A stretch of DNA of 63,334 nt, from positions 1 through 63,334 of IMG/VR virus record IMGVR_UViG_3300021961_000090. One strand, given 5' to 3'. The DNA is from a virus. The notes beneath the pieces are model-generated. The model was given only the letters and a program-made list of their open reading frames with translations. It was not told where the DNA came from and ran no database searches. Positions 1-7,605 of this stretch are shown in pieces (within the stretch, counting starts at the first letter, position 1; the number at the start of each line of letters is the position of its first letter). The translations under genes and the position numbers were made by a program.

Positions 1-148
1 ACTGCTTAACTGGTTTCATTTTTGGGTTTATATATCGTTGCCAGACATGGCGTTCAATTTCTATAGAGAAAAACCGTTCCGCGCAGGACAAACATTCTCG
101 CCTGCGTTCCATGTAATAGAAATTAAAATTTTTGTCATAGAACTGTCT
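1..148. repeat. Left copy of the terminal redundancy
   Basis: These 148 bases reappear at the right end (63186-63334) with one difference: a run of five T followed by GGG near base 23 here reads TTTTCTGGG there. Such an overlap is the usual sign of a circular or terminally redundant phage genome that was opened at an arbitrary place by the assembler. It lies inside coding sequence, so it is unlikely to be a true packaging terminus. Confidence 0.95.
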
Positions 149-193
149 AGTTTCTAAGACTTTGGTTTTCTCCTCACACGACGGACAGAGCAT
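1..193 (-). CDS. NrdR-like zinc-ribbon protein (runs off the left edge)
   Basis: Starts at the ATG 193-191. The visible N-terminus has MLCPSCEEKTKVLETR followed by ERRRECLSCAERF, the two CxxC pairs and the RRRRECxxCxxRF signature of the zinc ribbon of NrdR, the repressor of ribonucleotide reductase genes. The ATP-cone domain of full NrdR is absent: read through the right-hand copy of the terminal repeat the protein ends after about 62 residues with PENETS. In the left copy one base is missing, so the frame stays open through base 1 and would fuse in frame to the downstream HNH gene; I take this as an error or variant. Likely a small DNA-binding zinc protein; regulation of nucleotide metabolism is only an analogy. 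Confidence 0.7.
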   Translation of the reverse strand, partial: MLCPSCEEKTKVLETRQFYDKNFNFYYMERRRECLSCAERFFSIEIERHVWQRYINPKMKPVKQ

Positions 194-350
194 TTTGTTT
201 TTTCTTTCTGGCGTACTGGCTGACGGTCGTTCTTTCAACACATGACTTGCAGATCCAGCGGGGTACGCCTCTGGTCTGTTTTATCACGCCGCCGCCTAGT
301 GGTTTGTGCATCTGGCAGCTACCGCAAAACTTACGGTCATACTCGCTCAT
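174..350 (-). CDS. Small zinc-finger protein
   Basis: About 58 residues beginning MSEYDRKFCGSCQ. The start at 350 is chosen because its ATG overlaps the TGA of the upstream gene (ATGA), the pattern used throughout this operon; an ATG at 368 in the same frame is possible. Two pairs, CGSC and CKSC, about 25 residues apart, suggest one bound zinc. The tail is lysine rich. It overlaps the next gene by 20 bases. Function not recognised; probably a small nucleic-acid-binding early protein. Confidence 0.65.
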   Translation of the reverse strand: MSEYDRKFCGSCQMHKPLGGGVIKQTRGVPRWICKSCVERTTVSQYARKKKQNALSVV

Positions 351-610
351 GATCGTGCCGCATCCCATCCGGCTTCAAATGTCTCGCGCGTAGTTGCGTT
401 ATCCAACCAGCCACGGCTCTTCAGGAACTCTTGGTACAAGTCTTCAAAGCTGGGCAGCTCGCGGTTAACCCACTCCATGTTGATGACTTTACCTGTGGCG
501 TCATAGTCTACACGCAGGTTGGTTTCGGGGTTAGGCGCTGTTGGCAACGGGCGCAGGTCCGCCCAATTAATAGTGTAGTGACGAGAACGAATCCAGTTAA
601 CGTTATCCAT
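347..610 (-). CDS. Hypothetical early protein
   Basis: 87 residues starting MDNVNWIRSRHYTINW, preceded by the ribosome site GGGAGAG; a longer frame to 682 has no such site. Acidic and soluble, with C-terminal LDNATTRETFEAGWDAA, a kind of ending often seen in small phage early proteins of unknown role. It overlaps its neighbours at both ends by a few bases, so it is translationally coupled within the leftward operon. Confidence 0.65.
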   Translation of the reverse strand: MDNVNWIRSRHYTINWADLRPLPTAPNPETNLRVDYDATGKVINMEWVNRELPSFEDLYQEFLKSRGWLDNATTRETFEAGWDAARS

Positions 611-806
611 GTTTACTCTCCCGTATTTTCTTAGCAGCATCTGGTAAGCCCATATCATCACAGATCTGGGCGCACCGTTCACGCTCGCCTATAGAGACAA
701 TCTCTGAGAATCTGTGCATCCACTGCACCGCAACTTCGTCAGGCGCATACACAAGGTCTTTCTCTTTGGCGACTTGTTTAGCTATCTTCAGAAGTTTCTT
801 ATCCAT
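603..806 (-). CDS. Hypothetical early protein with ERCA motif
   Basis: 67 residues, helical and charged. It contains GERERCAQICDD, the ERCA-type motif that recurs in many small phage proteins, three of which lie elsewhere in this operon (7602, 8050 and here). The motif has no assigned function. The start codon shares one base with the stop of the upstream gene. Confidence 0.65.
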   Translation of the reverse strand: MDKKLLKIAKQVAKEKDLVYAPDEVAVQWMHRFSEIVSIGERERCAQICDDMGLPDAAKKIRESKHG

Positions 807-1078
807 TAAATCAAATTGTCAGCAATAAACTTAACCACCGGTATCAATGCTGCCGTCATTAGCCATACCAGCAGTACAAACAATATCCAATCCAGTATCT
901 TGGCCGAACGTGTGGTGGCCAAATTCTGCGGGTCATGTGTGCCACAAAGAATCAAGTCCTGTACAAACTCATCTTCCGGCGTGGGTTGTTGCTGAGTACC
1001 AGGGTTGTAGTACACACCAATCTTGATAGGGGGTTCCTTAATAAATTGTCCGTCACGTAACATTTGAAGCTCCTTCAT
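806..1078 (-). CDS. Small single-pass membrane protein
   Basis: 90 residues. Residues about 62-82 form one hydrophobic segment (ILDWILFVLLVWLMTAALIP), so this is likely an inner-membrane protein with a cytoplasmic N-terminal half. The start overlaps the end of the glycosyltransferase gene upstream by 26 bases. No family recognised; superinfection exclusion or membrane anchoring would be guesses. Confidence 0.6.
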   Translation of the reverse strand: MKELQMLRDGQFIKEPPIKIGVYYNPGTQQQPTPEDEFVQDLILCGTHDPQNLATTRSAKILDWILFVLLVWLMTAALIPVVKFIADNLI

Positions 1079-1856
1079 GAATCATCTGATAACCGTAGTG
1101 GTCAGAGAATAAATCGTACACCGTAAGCTCCAGCGGGATAGATTTTGTCATTTGACTATCTATCCGCCAGGCCATCGTGTTAGCGTCTACCAGTTCTCGA
1201 AACCGGCTGTGGTGTCCAAAGATCTTTGTGATATCGATACCGCCGTGAACCTCTGGCGCAAGATGCTCGAAAGCAAATAAAGCGGCTTCGTCGTTAGGGG
1301 CAAACTTAATACCGATTCTTTCCAGCGCTGGACGCAAGAAAGCAGTCAGCTGCACGTCCTCGTTGTTCAACATGGGTACGGTGTACAGCTTGGGCATGAT
1401 CCCGTTATGCACCAAAGACTGCATAAACTTCTTACTTCTCAAACTAAATCCACCGTTTTGTACAACTATAGGATCACTAACTGCTATCCATGAGAATTTA
1501 GTGAAGAAGTCATCACCCTTGACGCCGGCGTGAGTCAGGCCGCCTATGTAGTCATATCCTAGCCAGTCATCATTCCAGTTGTCCTGCGACAGCGCCCAAC
1601 TATCGTGTTGAACTATCAGGGCGTAGTCTGTCTCGATGTAGTGGTGCAGGCTGTACATGCAGAAGTTGCTGTAGCCGATATAGTCTAGCGGCGCGGCGAT
1701 CTGTTTCTGCGGGATGTCTATGGCCAGCAGTTCGTTGGTAATCAGCAGCTTCTTACAGCCAGGAAAGCAGGCAGCAGTCTTCTCCATCGCTGGTATCGCC
1801 CGCAGCCCTTCTCCGTTGCCGTAGATAGCAACTACCGTTATCTGGTCATAGCTCAT
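1053..1856 (-). CDS. DUF5672-type glycosyltransferase-like protein
   Basis: 267 residues. The order of segments VAIYGNGEGL, YSLHHYIETDYALIVQHDSW, NWNDDWLGYDYIGG, VVQNGGFSLRSKKFM and NNEDVQLTAFL matches the DUF5672 family, a GT-A-like fold found in capsule and lipopolysaccharide loci: HD in place of DxD, the GGFSLR acceptor loop and a late ED pair. Its ATG overlaps the TGA of the second glycosyltransferase, so the two are made together. Substrate unknown; a phage could use it to decorate its DNA, its virion or the host surface. Confidence 0.8.
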   Translation of the reverse strand: MSYDQITVVAIYGNGEGLRAIPAMEKTAACFPGCKKLLITNELLAIDIPQKQIAAPLDYIGYSNFCMYSLHHYIETDYALIVQHDSWALSQDNWNDDWLGYDYIGGLTHAGVKGDDFFTKFSWIAVSDPIVVQNGGFSLRSKKFMQSLVHNGIMPKLYTVPMLNNEDVQLTAFLRPALERIGIKFAPNDEAALFAFEHLAPEVHGGIDITKIFGHHSRFRELVDANTMAWRIDSQMTKSIPLELTVYDLFSDHYGYQMIHEGASNVT

Positions 1857-2602
1857 GCTTTCTCCGGGAAGGCGGGCGCAAGCGATCCGTCAAACAGATA
1901 TGTGCCGACATGCCCTAGCTGCGCCCACGGGGCTGCGTATATCTTCCCGCCGGCCTCACGCCAGATGCGGCAGAAGTGATAGTCCTCCGACAGTAGGTGT
2001 TGTGTCTCCGGCTCAATGCTGGTGGTGAAGAACTCCTTAATCTCCTCTGCGCCTAGCTTGCCACTCAAGTCTGTTGCGTTGTTGATGTACGTAGGAACTA
2101 GCGGGGATAGCTTCTCGAATACCTCGCGCTTGATTAGCATGAAGCCTGTGCCGCCATTCAGTATCTCGCCTGGCGTACCCACTTCAAACTCTGCGTAGCC
2201 AGACCGATCGGCTAGGTTGACTACGTGCGTACCGGAGTAATACTTCAACTGGTCCGCAGGAATGCCAGCCTCAACAGCCTGCCTGACCATATCCCAGTTA
2301 ATCTCTTTCTTGGGGTAGATGCCGCAGATAACCTCTTTGTCCGCCAGCAACATGGCGATCACGTCATTAGGATTAAACCGGATGTCGGCATCAATAAACA
2401 TCAGGTGAGTAAAGCCAGACTTCAGAAAGCCGTGAGCAAGAGAGTTGCGCGCGCGGGTAATCAGGCTTTCGTTAAACATAAAGCTAACTGCCATGTCGAT
2501 CCGGCTCTGCTGGCACAACCCCTGTAGTTGCAGAATAGACTGTGTGTAGTGACCTGCACACTGCCCACCATACATCGGGGTCGCTACGAATAGTTTTGCC
2601 AT
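1853..2602 (-). CDS. Family-2-like glycosyltransferase
   Basis: 249 residues. Residues about 45-80 read ITRARNSLAHGFLKSGFTHLMFIDADI: an ARN segment, then FIDAD as the DxD metal/nucleotide-sugar site of a GT-A enzyme, then ICGIYPKK and NGGTGFMLIKREVFE. The same architecture, with GED for DAD, forms the N-terminal half of the fusion protein at 43000. It lies between a methyltransferase and the DUF5672 enzyme in one operon, which suggests a small glycan-building pathway. Confidence 0.8.
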   Translation of the reverse strand: MAKLFVATPMYGGQCAGHYTQSILQLQGLCQQSRIDMAVSFMFNESLITRARNSLAHGFLKSGFTHLMFIDADIRFNPNDVIAMLLADKEVICGIYPKKEINWDMVRQAVEAGIPADQLKYYSGTHVVNLADRSGYAEFEVGTPGEILNGGTGFMLIKREVFEKLSPLVPTYINNATDLSGKLGAEEIKEFFTTSIEPETQHLLSEDYHFCRIWREAGGKIYAAPWAQLGHVGTYLFDGSLAPAFPEKA

Positions 2603-2611
2603 GCTTTTCTC

Positions 2612-3130
2612 CTATGGTTTTTTAATGCCGATAAAGTAAAGATCTTGCGCTGCTTTGTTGACTAAGAATTTGTAATTAATGAACGCATCCATGTTGCACT
2701 TCTCTAGGAAGTCAGATGCTTTCAGGTTCTGGTAATAGTCTCCGCAGAAGGGTGCGTCTTGCGGCGTGGTTCTGGGTGTGCCGTGTTCTGGGCGGCCTGT
2801 CGTAGCGCAGGAGAAGAAGACCAGACTCCTAGCCATCCTTGCCATGTTGTCGAACGTGCGCGCCCACTCAGGGTTGTGTTCAAAACATTCGCAGGAACAG
2901 ACAACATCAAAGCTCTTATCAGGAAAGCTGAGATCTTCTCCACGGGCAACCATGTCAACGTCCTTGCCAGGCGCTAGGTCCACGCCGGTGTAGTCGCAGT
3001 CAATAAAGAACTGCCGAATAGATCCGTTGATGTTGAGGCTGCCAATCTCCAGCACCTTCTTGCGGATAAATAGATTGACGTAGTTCTGCTTAACAGATTC
3101 CACGAATATCATCTGTGCAGGGTGGCTCAT
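2612..3130 (-). CDS. Class I SAM-dependent methyltransferase
   Basis: 172 residues. Motif I is VLEIGSLNINGS (about residue 26), followed by YTGVDLAPG (acidic residue that holds the SAM ribose) and SFDVVCSCECFEHN at motif IV, as in Methyltransf_11 proteins. Short for the family, but all SAM-binding elements are present. Placed directly beside two glycosyltransferases; the likely acceptor is a sugar or small metabolite rather than DNA, as no DNA-methylase motif is visible. Confidence 0.8.
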   Translation of the reverse strand: MSHPAQMIFVESVKQNYVNLFIRKKVLEIGSLNINGSIRQFFIDCDYTGVDLAPGKDVDMVARGEDLSFPDKSFDVVCSCECFEHNPEWARTFDNMARMARSLVFFSCATTGRPEHGTPRTTPQDAPFCGDYYQNLKASDFLEKCNMDAFINYKFLVNKAAQDLYFIGIKKP

Positions 3131-3411
3131 CGTTCTGATATCTCTGAGATAGCTGCGATCATTGAATCTGCGACAGACTCGCCGGCGAACGCAAGATCAT
3201 TGGCCAGTTTGTGTGTGCGGATAACCCTAGTCACATCCCGCATAGCCTGTGTGTAGCCGGCATTGAAAGGATCTTCTTTGCTGATAATCATCTCAATAGC
3301 GTTGCGCACAAGGGTAGATGCCTGCCGGTTCTTAGCGTGTTTACGCAGTTCCAGATAAGTTTCTTCTGGAAGGTTGACCGAGTACGGGATCATTCGTTTG
3401 CTAATTTCCAT
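3127..3411 (-). CDS. Ribbon-helix-helix (CopG/Arc-like) regulator
   Basis: 94 residues. The N-terminus, MIPYSVNLPEETYLELRKHA then ASTLVRNAIEMII, has the strand-helix-helix pattern of RHH DNA-binding proteins: alternating hydrophobics in the strand, PEE at the turn and a second helix after ASTLVR. The C-terminal 40 residues are helical and may aid oligomerisation. A candidate autoregulator of the early operon. It overlaps the next gene by 4 bases and the previous by 22. Confidence 0.65.
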   Translation of the reverse strand: MEISKRMIPYSVNLPEETYLELRKHAKNRQASTLVRNAIEMIISKEDPFNAGYTQAMRDVTRVIRTHKLANDLAFAGESVADSMIAAISEISER

Positions 3412-3812
3412 GTCTTAAATTCCTCTTTCATTCCTAGAAGCTTCTCGATGGCCGCTTGGCTTTTGGGAATGTCCGCCCGGCTGTCCACTTTCAGATACTG
3501 GTACATCCACTCTGTAGCTGCCTTCTCTGACTGCCCGAATATCTCGCCCGCGTCCTCAAGAAACGCCCAGAACTTAGGGTCACGGCATAACATCCCAGAT
3601 ACCCGCACCATATCCTTGGCCAGCTCCTGCTCGCGGTTCATAGGTCTTTCGTCCTCATTGATCCGCACAAGAACTGCCATGTATCTGGCGCCAACAAAGT
3701 CACGCATGATCTCTTCCGGCAGATCATCTGGGTGTATACGCAGCGTCAGGATGTAGCCAGAGTTGTCCTGCTTCATTGCCACCTTCACTGCTTCAAACTG
3801 GCTAGTCTCCAT
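3390..3812 (-). CDS. Conserved phage protein, role unknown
   Basis: 140 residues. It contains QDNSGYILTLRIHPDDLPEE, then GARYMAVLVRINEDE, then RDPKFWAFLEDAG. I recognise this as a type of protein common in phage early operons, usually next to recombination or replication genes, but without an assigned function. It may be a processivity or DNA-metabolism accessory protein; that is inference from company only. Confidence 0.7.
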   Translation of the reverse strand: METSQFEAVKVAMKQDNSGYILTLRIHPDDLPEEIMRDFVGARYMAVLVRINEDERPMNREQELAKDMVRVSGMLCRDPKFWAFLEDAGEIFGQSEKAATEWMYQYLKVDSRADIPKSQAAIEKLLGMKEEFKTWKLANE

Positions 3813-3815
3813 TAT

Positions 3816-4112
3816 TTATCCTATCCCGTGCCATTTTTCTATCAACACACCAAGCTCTAGACCGGTTTTGTTTGGACATAAGTCGTACAATCTTTTCATT
3901 TCATAAACACCCATCGGACGCCTATCTTTTCTATCAGCTAGCAACTGGCCATAAGTCATGCCACAGTGGTAAATCACCGGCCATACAGACACCCATAATT
4001 CGTATAGCTCTTCATCGCTTAGAGGAAAATCATAGCCTTCTGGAAATTTGGCGTACACACTAGAAAACCAATCCCAGAATTTTTCATCACGTTTGTTTAA
4101 TTTAATTTTCAT
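3816..4112 (-). CDS. Hypothetical protein with a duplicated 5' end
   Basis: 98 residues, aromatic-rich and AT-rich. Its leader and first codons (about 4079-4135) closely resemble an internal stretch of the upstream gene (about 4284-4336): both encode NKRDEK and share the context TGTTCCCTT on the plus strand. The ribosome site and start therefore look copied from the neighbour. No family recognised. Confidence 0.6.
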   Translation of the reverse strand: MKIKLNKRDEKFWDWFSSVYAKFPEGYDFPLSDEELYELWVSVWPVIYHCGMTYGQLLADRKDRRPMGVYEMKRLYDLCPNKTGLELGVLIEKWHGIG

Positions 4113-4138
4113 CTTGTTCCCTTACTCTCATCATTGAT

Positions 4139-4477
4139 TTAATCTTTGAATCCATATTCCTCTATATCTTCTGGTGCAGTTTGTTCAAAACAACCATTTG
4201 GAGCTTCATCACAATTTGGATACGAGTAACATGCAACGTGGCTAAATGGTTTTTTTCTTTTTCTACTGCCGGTTTTGCGACCTATTTTTTCATCACGTTT
4301 ATTTACATTTTGTTCCCTTGCTTCCATCATTGCGTCTGCCCAGCGATACGCCCTTTCTGCTGCTGCTGCGCCTGATACCCAGTTTGAATCAAAAGCAAAG
4401 CCTTGCATAATTTTTGCCGCAAAGTAATCGCGCAGGTCCATACCCTTCTCGCCGGTCACGTTTGGAAATGCTTTCAC
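4139..4477 (-). CDS. Phage early protein with DLRDYFAAK motif
   Basis: 112 residues. The N-terminal half (GMDLRDYFAAKIMQGFAF then AAAERAYRWADAMMEARE) is a recurrent phage module of unknown function. The C-terminal half is basic (KIGRKTGSRKRKK) and then Cys-bearing (CYSYPNCDEAPNGC), perhaps a zinc site. The ATG overlaps the stop of the nuclease gene upstream. Confidence 0.65.
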   Translation of the reverse strand: MKAFPNVTGEKGMDLRDYFAAKIMQGFAFDSNWVSGAAAAERAYRWADAMMEAREQNVNKRDEKIGRKTGSRKRKKPFSHVACYSYPNCDEAPNGCFEQTAPEDIEEYGFKD

Positions 4478-4791
4478 GATATATCCTCCACTCTCAGTGC
4501 ATACTTCCCGTTAGCCCGCTTAGTCCAGCCGTGTACTTCCACTCTGATGCCAGCCTCCCTGACGTGCGCGATGGTGTCGGATTCTTGGATCTTCTTGATC
4601 CGTGATGAGACACCACTGCTCGTCACCTGCACGGCCAGCACTTCTCCTCGACGGATAGCCAGGACATCGCACCAGCCCCACAGGTCTTGACGTATACGCC
4701 GCCAAGGATTCCACTTCTCTACAACCTCGCAGTGGTATCCCTGTTCCCGCAGATACTCAAGACTCCGTTGGGTGGGCGACTTAGCTGCCAT
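4474..4791 (-). CDS. PD-(D/E)XK-like nuclease (resolvase type)
   Basis: 105 residues. RRIRQDLWGWCDVLAIRRG followed by EVLAVQVTSSG fits the core of restriction/resolvase-like nucleases: the D of WCDVLAI, then a strand where the usual ExK is QVTS. The Q for E change is seen in several phage relatives and could still bind metal. Length is typical of small VRR/Holliday-junction-type enzymes. Position next to SSB and ERF supports a recombination role. Confidence 0.6.
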   Translation of the reverse strand: MAAKSPTQRSLEYLREQGYHCEVVEKWNPWRRIRQDLWGWCDVLAIRRGEVLAVQVTSSGVSSRIKKIQESDTIAHVREAGIRVEVHGWTKRANGKYALRVEDIS

Positions 4792-4984
4792 GTGCTATCT
4801 GCTTAATCTCTTTGATCGGCATATCAAATGCTTCGTGAACCTTTAGAATGAAAGCCGGTGTCAGAGGCATATGGCCATGCCGCATCTTCGAGATAGTCGG
4901 CGGGTGAACGCCTAACAGCTTTGCCAATGCAGCGTCATTCTTAATACTGTATTGGCTCAATAGATGATCTATTAGATGGTTCAT
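4781..4984 (-). CDS. Small HTH (Xre/Cro-like) regulator
   Basis: 67 residues starting MNHLIDHLLSQYSIKND. AALAKLLGVHPPTISKMRHG is a classical helix-turn-helix with the recognition helix PPTISKMRHG; the rest completes a four- to five-helix Cro-type domain. I prefer the ATG at 4984, which lets the gene overlap the SSB-like gene by few bases, over the ATG at 5011. Likely a repressor of the early or the divergent operon. Confidence 0.75.
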   Translation of the reverse strand: MNHLIDHLLSQYSIKNDAALAKLLGVHPPTISKMRHGHMPLTPAFILKVHEAFDMPIKEIKQIAHGS

Positions 4985-4988
4985 GGCA

Positions 4989-5273
4989 TCAGAAGGGCAG
5001 GTCTTGATCATCCACCACTGGCGGTGGCGCTGGCTTGGTAAGCGGTGGTTCTGTCTTCTTCCAAGTGTTTACTTGGATAGAAAACCACGGGCCATAGTTG
5101 CCGCTCTTCTCCCAGCCGGACAGACGGATAACGATGTTGTCCTCATCTGTCTCCTCCAGCAGTTGCCGCAGCAGGCCGCGCTCGATCGCAATCTCACCGT
5201 ACAGATCAGGGCTAGACTGGTTGATCTTCTGCTTGCTGTAGTTCAGGCGCCCTCTATTCGGGAACGTACTCAT
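4989..5273 (-). CDS. Single-stranded DNA-binding protein-like
   Basis: 94 residues starting MSTFPNRGRLNYSKQK. The C-terminus is a Pro-rich linker ending VVDDQDLPF, which closely resembles the acidic SSB tip DDDIPF that recruits recombination and replication partners. The body (DNIVIRLSGWEK then YGPWFSIQVNTW) is strand-rich, consistent with an OB-fold. It is co-transcribed with the ERF gene, the normal phage partner. Confidence 0.7.
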   Translation of the reverse strand: MSTFPNRGRLNYSKQKINQSSPDLYGEIAIERGLLRQLLEETDEDNIVIRLSGWEKSGNYGPWFSIQVNTWKKTEPPLTKPAPPPVVDDQDLPF

Positions 5274-5970
5274 TCTCTTGCTCCTTAAATTTTTTCTTAA
5301 ACTCACCAAACCGATCCAGCAACATCGAGTACGTCACACTGTCCAATGCTTGCAGTCTGTCATACACAACCTTGTTGATCTTGTAGATGCTGTTGACATC
5401 ATTGACTGACTGCGCCATCTCCAGGGCAAAGTTAGTAGTATCAGCAATAGTTGATGACCAATCATCCACGGTAGTCTCAGGCTCGGCAGATACCTTCAGC
5501 TGCCATTGACTGACTGTGCCTGCCAGCTTAGGCGGTGGTGCTGGTGGTGCTTCTGGCGCTTTTGCTACGGCCTTGGGCATAACCTTTGGTGCAACTGGCT
5601 TCGATGCAGCGTTACCGTCATCCTCTTCTGGCGCGATACCGCAGGCGGCCATCAGACTATATCTCCGAGCGTACGACAAAGCGCTGCCAAAACCCTGCGC
5701 GTCATGCTTACTGGCCGGCATGAACAGCGTTCCACCTGACAGCTGCTCACCTGATTCATGAATGAAGGTAGTAGATACCTTTACCCCGCCGTCATGCTCG
5801 TCGGTCAGCTGCATCAGGTAGATGCCGTTGTTATTTAATGCGTCGATGACAGCCTCCACACAGGCAGACAGGTCTGCGTAGCGGCTGCGAAAGTGTGGAT
5901 TGGTACTGGTCTTCAGCGCAGGACCAAATTCCTTCTGCGCCTTCACCAGTGCGGCGGCAATAGCTTTCAT
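5254..5970 (-). CDS. erf: ERF family single-strand annealing protein
   Basis: 238 residues. The ERF domain (residues about 1-120) is clear: KTSTNPHFRSRYADLSACVE, then GVKVSTTFIHESGEQLSG and AQGFGSALSYARRYSLMAACG, the family signature GSALTYARRYSL. A Pro/Ala-rich linker leads to a helical C-terminal region. ERF anneals complementary strands in phage homologous recombination and genome circularisation, in the host cytoplasm. Flanked by SSB and an exonuclease, together a standard recombination pair. Confidence 0.9.
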   Translation of the reverse strand: MKAIAAALVKAQKEFGPALKTSTNPHFRSRYADLSACVEAVIDALNNNGIYLMQLTDEHDGGVKVSTTFIHESGEQLSGGTLFMPASKHDAQGFGSALSYARRYSLMAACGIAPEEDDGNAASKPVAPKVMPKAVAKAPEAPPAPPPKLAGTVSQWQLKVSAEPETTVDDWSSTIADTTNFALEMAQSVNDVNSIYKINKVVYDRLQALDSVTYSMLLDRFGEFKKKFKEQENEYVPE

Positions 5971-5979
5971 TCGTTCTCC

Positions 5980-6129
5980 TTATGAGCAGGTGGTTGTGCA
6001 TGAACCGCCGTAGCAACAAGTCATGCAAAAAGTACAGCGGCCATAGTTGTCGCAGAAGTTGTGGGATGTGCAGCTTGCGTATGCCAAAGATGCTGAAGCG
6101 AGCGCCCAGACAGCGATCAGATATTTCAT
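5980..6129 (-). CDS. Tiny secreted cysteine-rich peptide
   Basis: 49 residues starting MKYLIAVWALASASLAYASC, a signal peptide with a hydrophobic core and an AYA-S cleavage site, preceded by a good ribosome site (GGAGAATGAC). The mature ~30-residue part carries eight cysteines in pairs (CTFCMTCC, then GGSC and TTTC) with Asn, Gly and Thr, so it is likely disulfide-bonded or metal-bound in the periplasm. Wedged between the exonuclease and ERF genes. Function unknown. Confidence 0.7.
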   Translation of the reverse strand: MKYLIAVWALASASLAYASCTSHNFCDNYGRCTFCMTCCYGGSCTTTCS

Positions 6130-6130
6130 G

Positions 6131-7024
6131 TCATTCTCCTGATTCAAAAGTTGATTGGGTTTGTTGCAGGTACTGCTGGTACTGAGAGCAGAACTGACTG
6201 ACATTGCAGAAGCTTGCGCATCTGGTTCTGCCGCCCTGCCTGGTCTCAATCTCATGATCCTTTACCGTTGCCAGAAACTCCTGCGCCTCTGGCAAATTGT
6301 TGAATACTCGCTTGGCACGTACGCCGCCCGTCTTCTTGACGGCATACGTCGTAGGCTTCTCCCACATATCCTCTGCTGTACATTCGGGTAACGTGTCACC
6401 TATCTGCACAGACAGACTGGCCTCACTGTGTTTGTTCAGCCGGCCAAGTACCAGTGATTCCATCTCCTGATGAGGCCAAATAGGGATGTCGATGGTGACG
6501 ATAGGCGCTTGTGGGTAGCCCTCTTTATTCACTGCATCGCGGCGGTTCCAGTCTCTGATGATGGCCACAATCTGTAGGCTCTTTACTTCTACGCCCTTAG
6601 CGCGCTCGACTAACCAAGCGTAGATGTTCAGCTGGTTGTGCCATTCCTGCTTCTCAGCCTGCACCGCCCAGGCAGATGTGACTTTGTAATCTTTGATAGC
6701 GATACCGTCTTCGTAGACTTCTTGCAGATCTATCTGGCCACTGATACGCCAGCCGTCTAGGTCAGTGAAGATGCGCTCTTCTACGATATGGTGGTCATCC
6801 TTGCCGCGTTCGAGTACGTTGTGTACAGCAGTGCCAAACAAAGACCAGACCATCTCACTGGCGTCCTGCTCAATCTCTGCGTCATGCTTAGCGCGGAGTT
6901 GAACTATCTGCGGCGGCGAGAGCATCTCTGTAACAGAGATATGGCTATCGCCCTTGCTGTACTGCGGGCGCTTAAGTACGTTGACTATGGTATCCGGCAG
7001 CCCAAATTTATTTGTCAGTATCAC
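6131..7024 (-). CDS. PD-(D/E)XK exonuclease, RecB/Cas4-like
   Basis: 297 residues. Conserved nuclease elements in order: FGTAVHNVLERG (His of motif I), WRISGQIDLQEV (catalytic D), GIAIKDYKVTSAW (DxK) and WHNQLNIYAWL (QxxxY motif). Near the C-terminus GRTRCASFCNVSQFCSQY has three Cys, suggesting an Fe-S or zinc knot as in Cas4/AddB relatives. It would make 3' single strands for the ERF annealing protein encoded just downstream. Confidence 0.85.
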   Translation of the reverse strand: MILTNKFGLPDTIVNVLKRPQYSKGDSHISVTEMLSPPQIVQLRAKHDAEIEQDASEMVWSLFGTAVHNVLERGKDDHHIVEERIFTDLDGWRISGQIDLQEVYEDGIAIKDYKVTSAWAVQAEKQEWHNQLNIYAWLVERAKGVEVKSLQIVAIIRDWNRRDAVNKEGYPQAPIVTIDIPIWPHQEMESLVLGRLNKHSEASLSVQIGDTLPECTAEDMWEKPTTYAVKKTGGVRAKRVFNNLPEAQEFLATVKDHEIETRQGGRTRCASFCNVSQFCSQYQQYLQQTQSTFESGE

Positions 7025-7605
7025 ATTTCCCCCTTACGTATCGCAGCAGCTATAGCCAGTGTGCCGTAGCCTTCCATGCCCATCTTCTTAACTAATAAAG
7101 CAATAGCTTCTCTGTCCTCACGCTGTGGTGGGGCGGTGTAGAGTGGCACATCATCATCTTCAGGCTTTAATCCAAGATTTGTTTTCCAATCAGTTTTGCC
7201 ATGCGCTGCTACCGCTTGCATATACAACAGTTCACGTTCTTTTATCCACGCCACCGGCTCCTGCTCTGACTGCTTTACGCTGGCTCGTCCTTTCTCATAC
7301 CCTGCCGCCCAAGCGTTACTCACCTCGTGCCGCCACCATTTCTCTGAGCGTTGCTCTGGCTGCACGTTTTCACGTTCGCACCCTGTTTCCTTGCAAAACC
7401 CGCCGCAACTTGGGCATTGTCTATCCCGCTGTTTGGGTGGCTTACTGAATCCAGCCGCAGACCAGTCTGGTTCCTCTGGCTGCGCGAGTCGATCTCGTAG
7501 AGCTTCTTTTATTTCAATTATTTTTCTAGCCCAAGCTGAGTTGCCGCCATCAACAAAAATCTTCAACACATTCAATGCTTGCTGCATTAACTCTCGGTCG
7601 GTCAC
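7021..7605 (-). CDS. Hypothetical early protein with CPSCGG site
   Basis: 194 residues. Contains CPSCGGFCKETGC, a likely zinc site, then EPVAWIKERELL and a later DVPLYTAPPQRE, two linked motifs seen in many Gram-negative phage accessory proteins of unknown function. It ends EGYGTLAIAAAIRKG, a sequence echoed at the end of the gene at 8050 (DGYGTLAAALLIRERG), so the two share a C-terminal module. Overlaps the exonuclease gene by 4 bases. Confidence 0.65.
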   Translation of the reverse strand: MTDRELMQQALNVLKIFVDGGNSAWARKIIEIKEALRDRLAQPEEPDWSAAGFSKPPKQRDRQCPSCGGFCKETGCERENVQPEQRSEKWWRHEVSNAWAAGYEKGRASVKQSEQEPVAWIKERELLYMQAVAAHGKTDWKTNLGLKPEDDDVPLYTAPPQREDREAIALLVKKMGMEGYGTLAIAAAIRKGEM

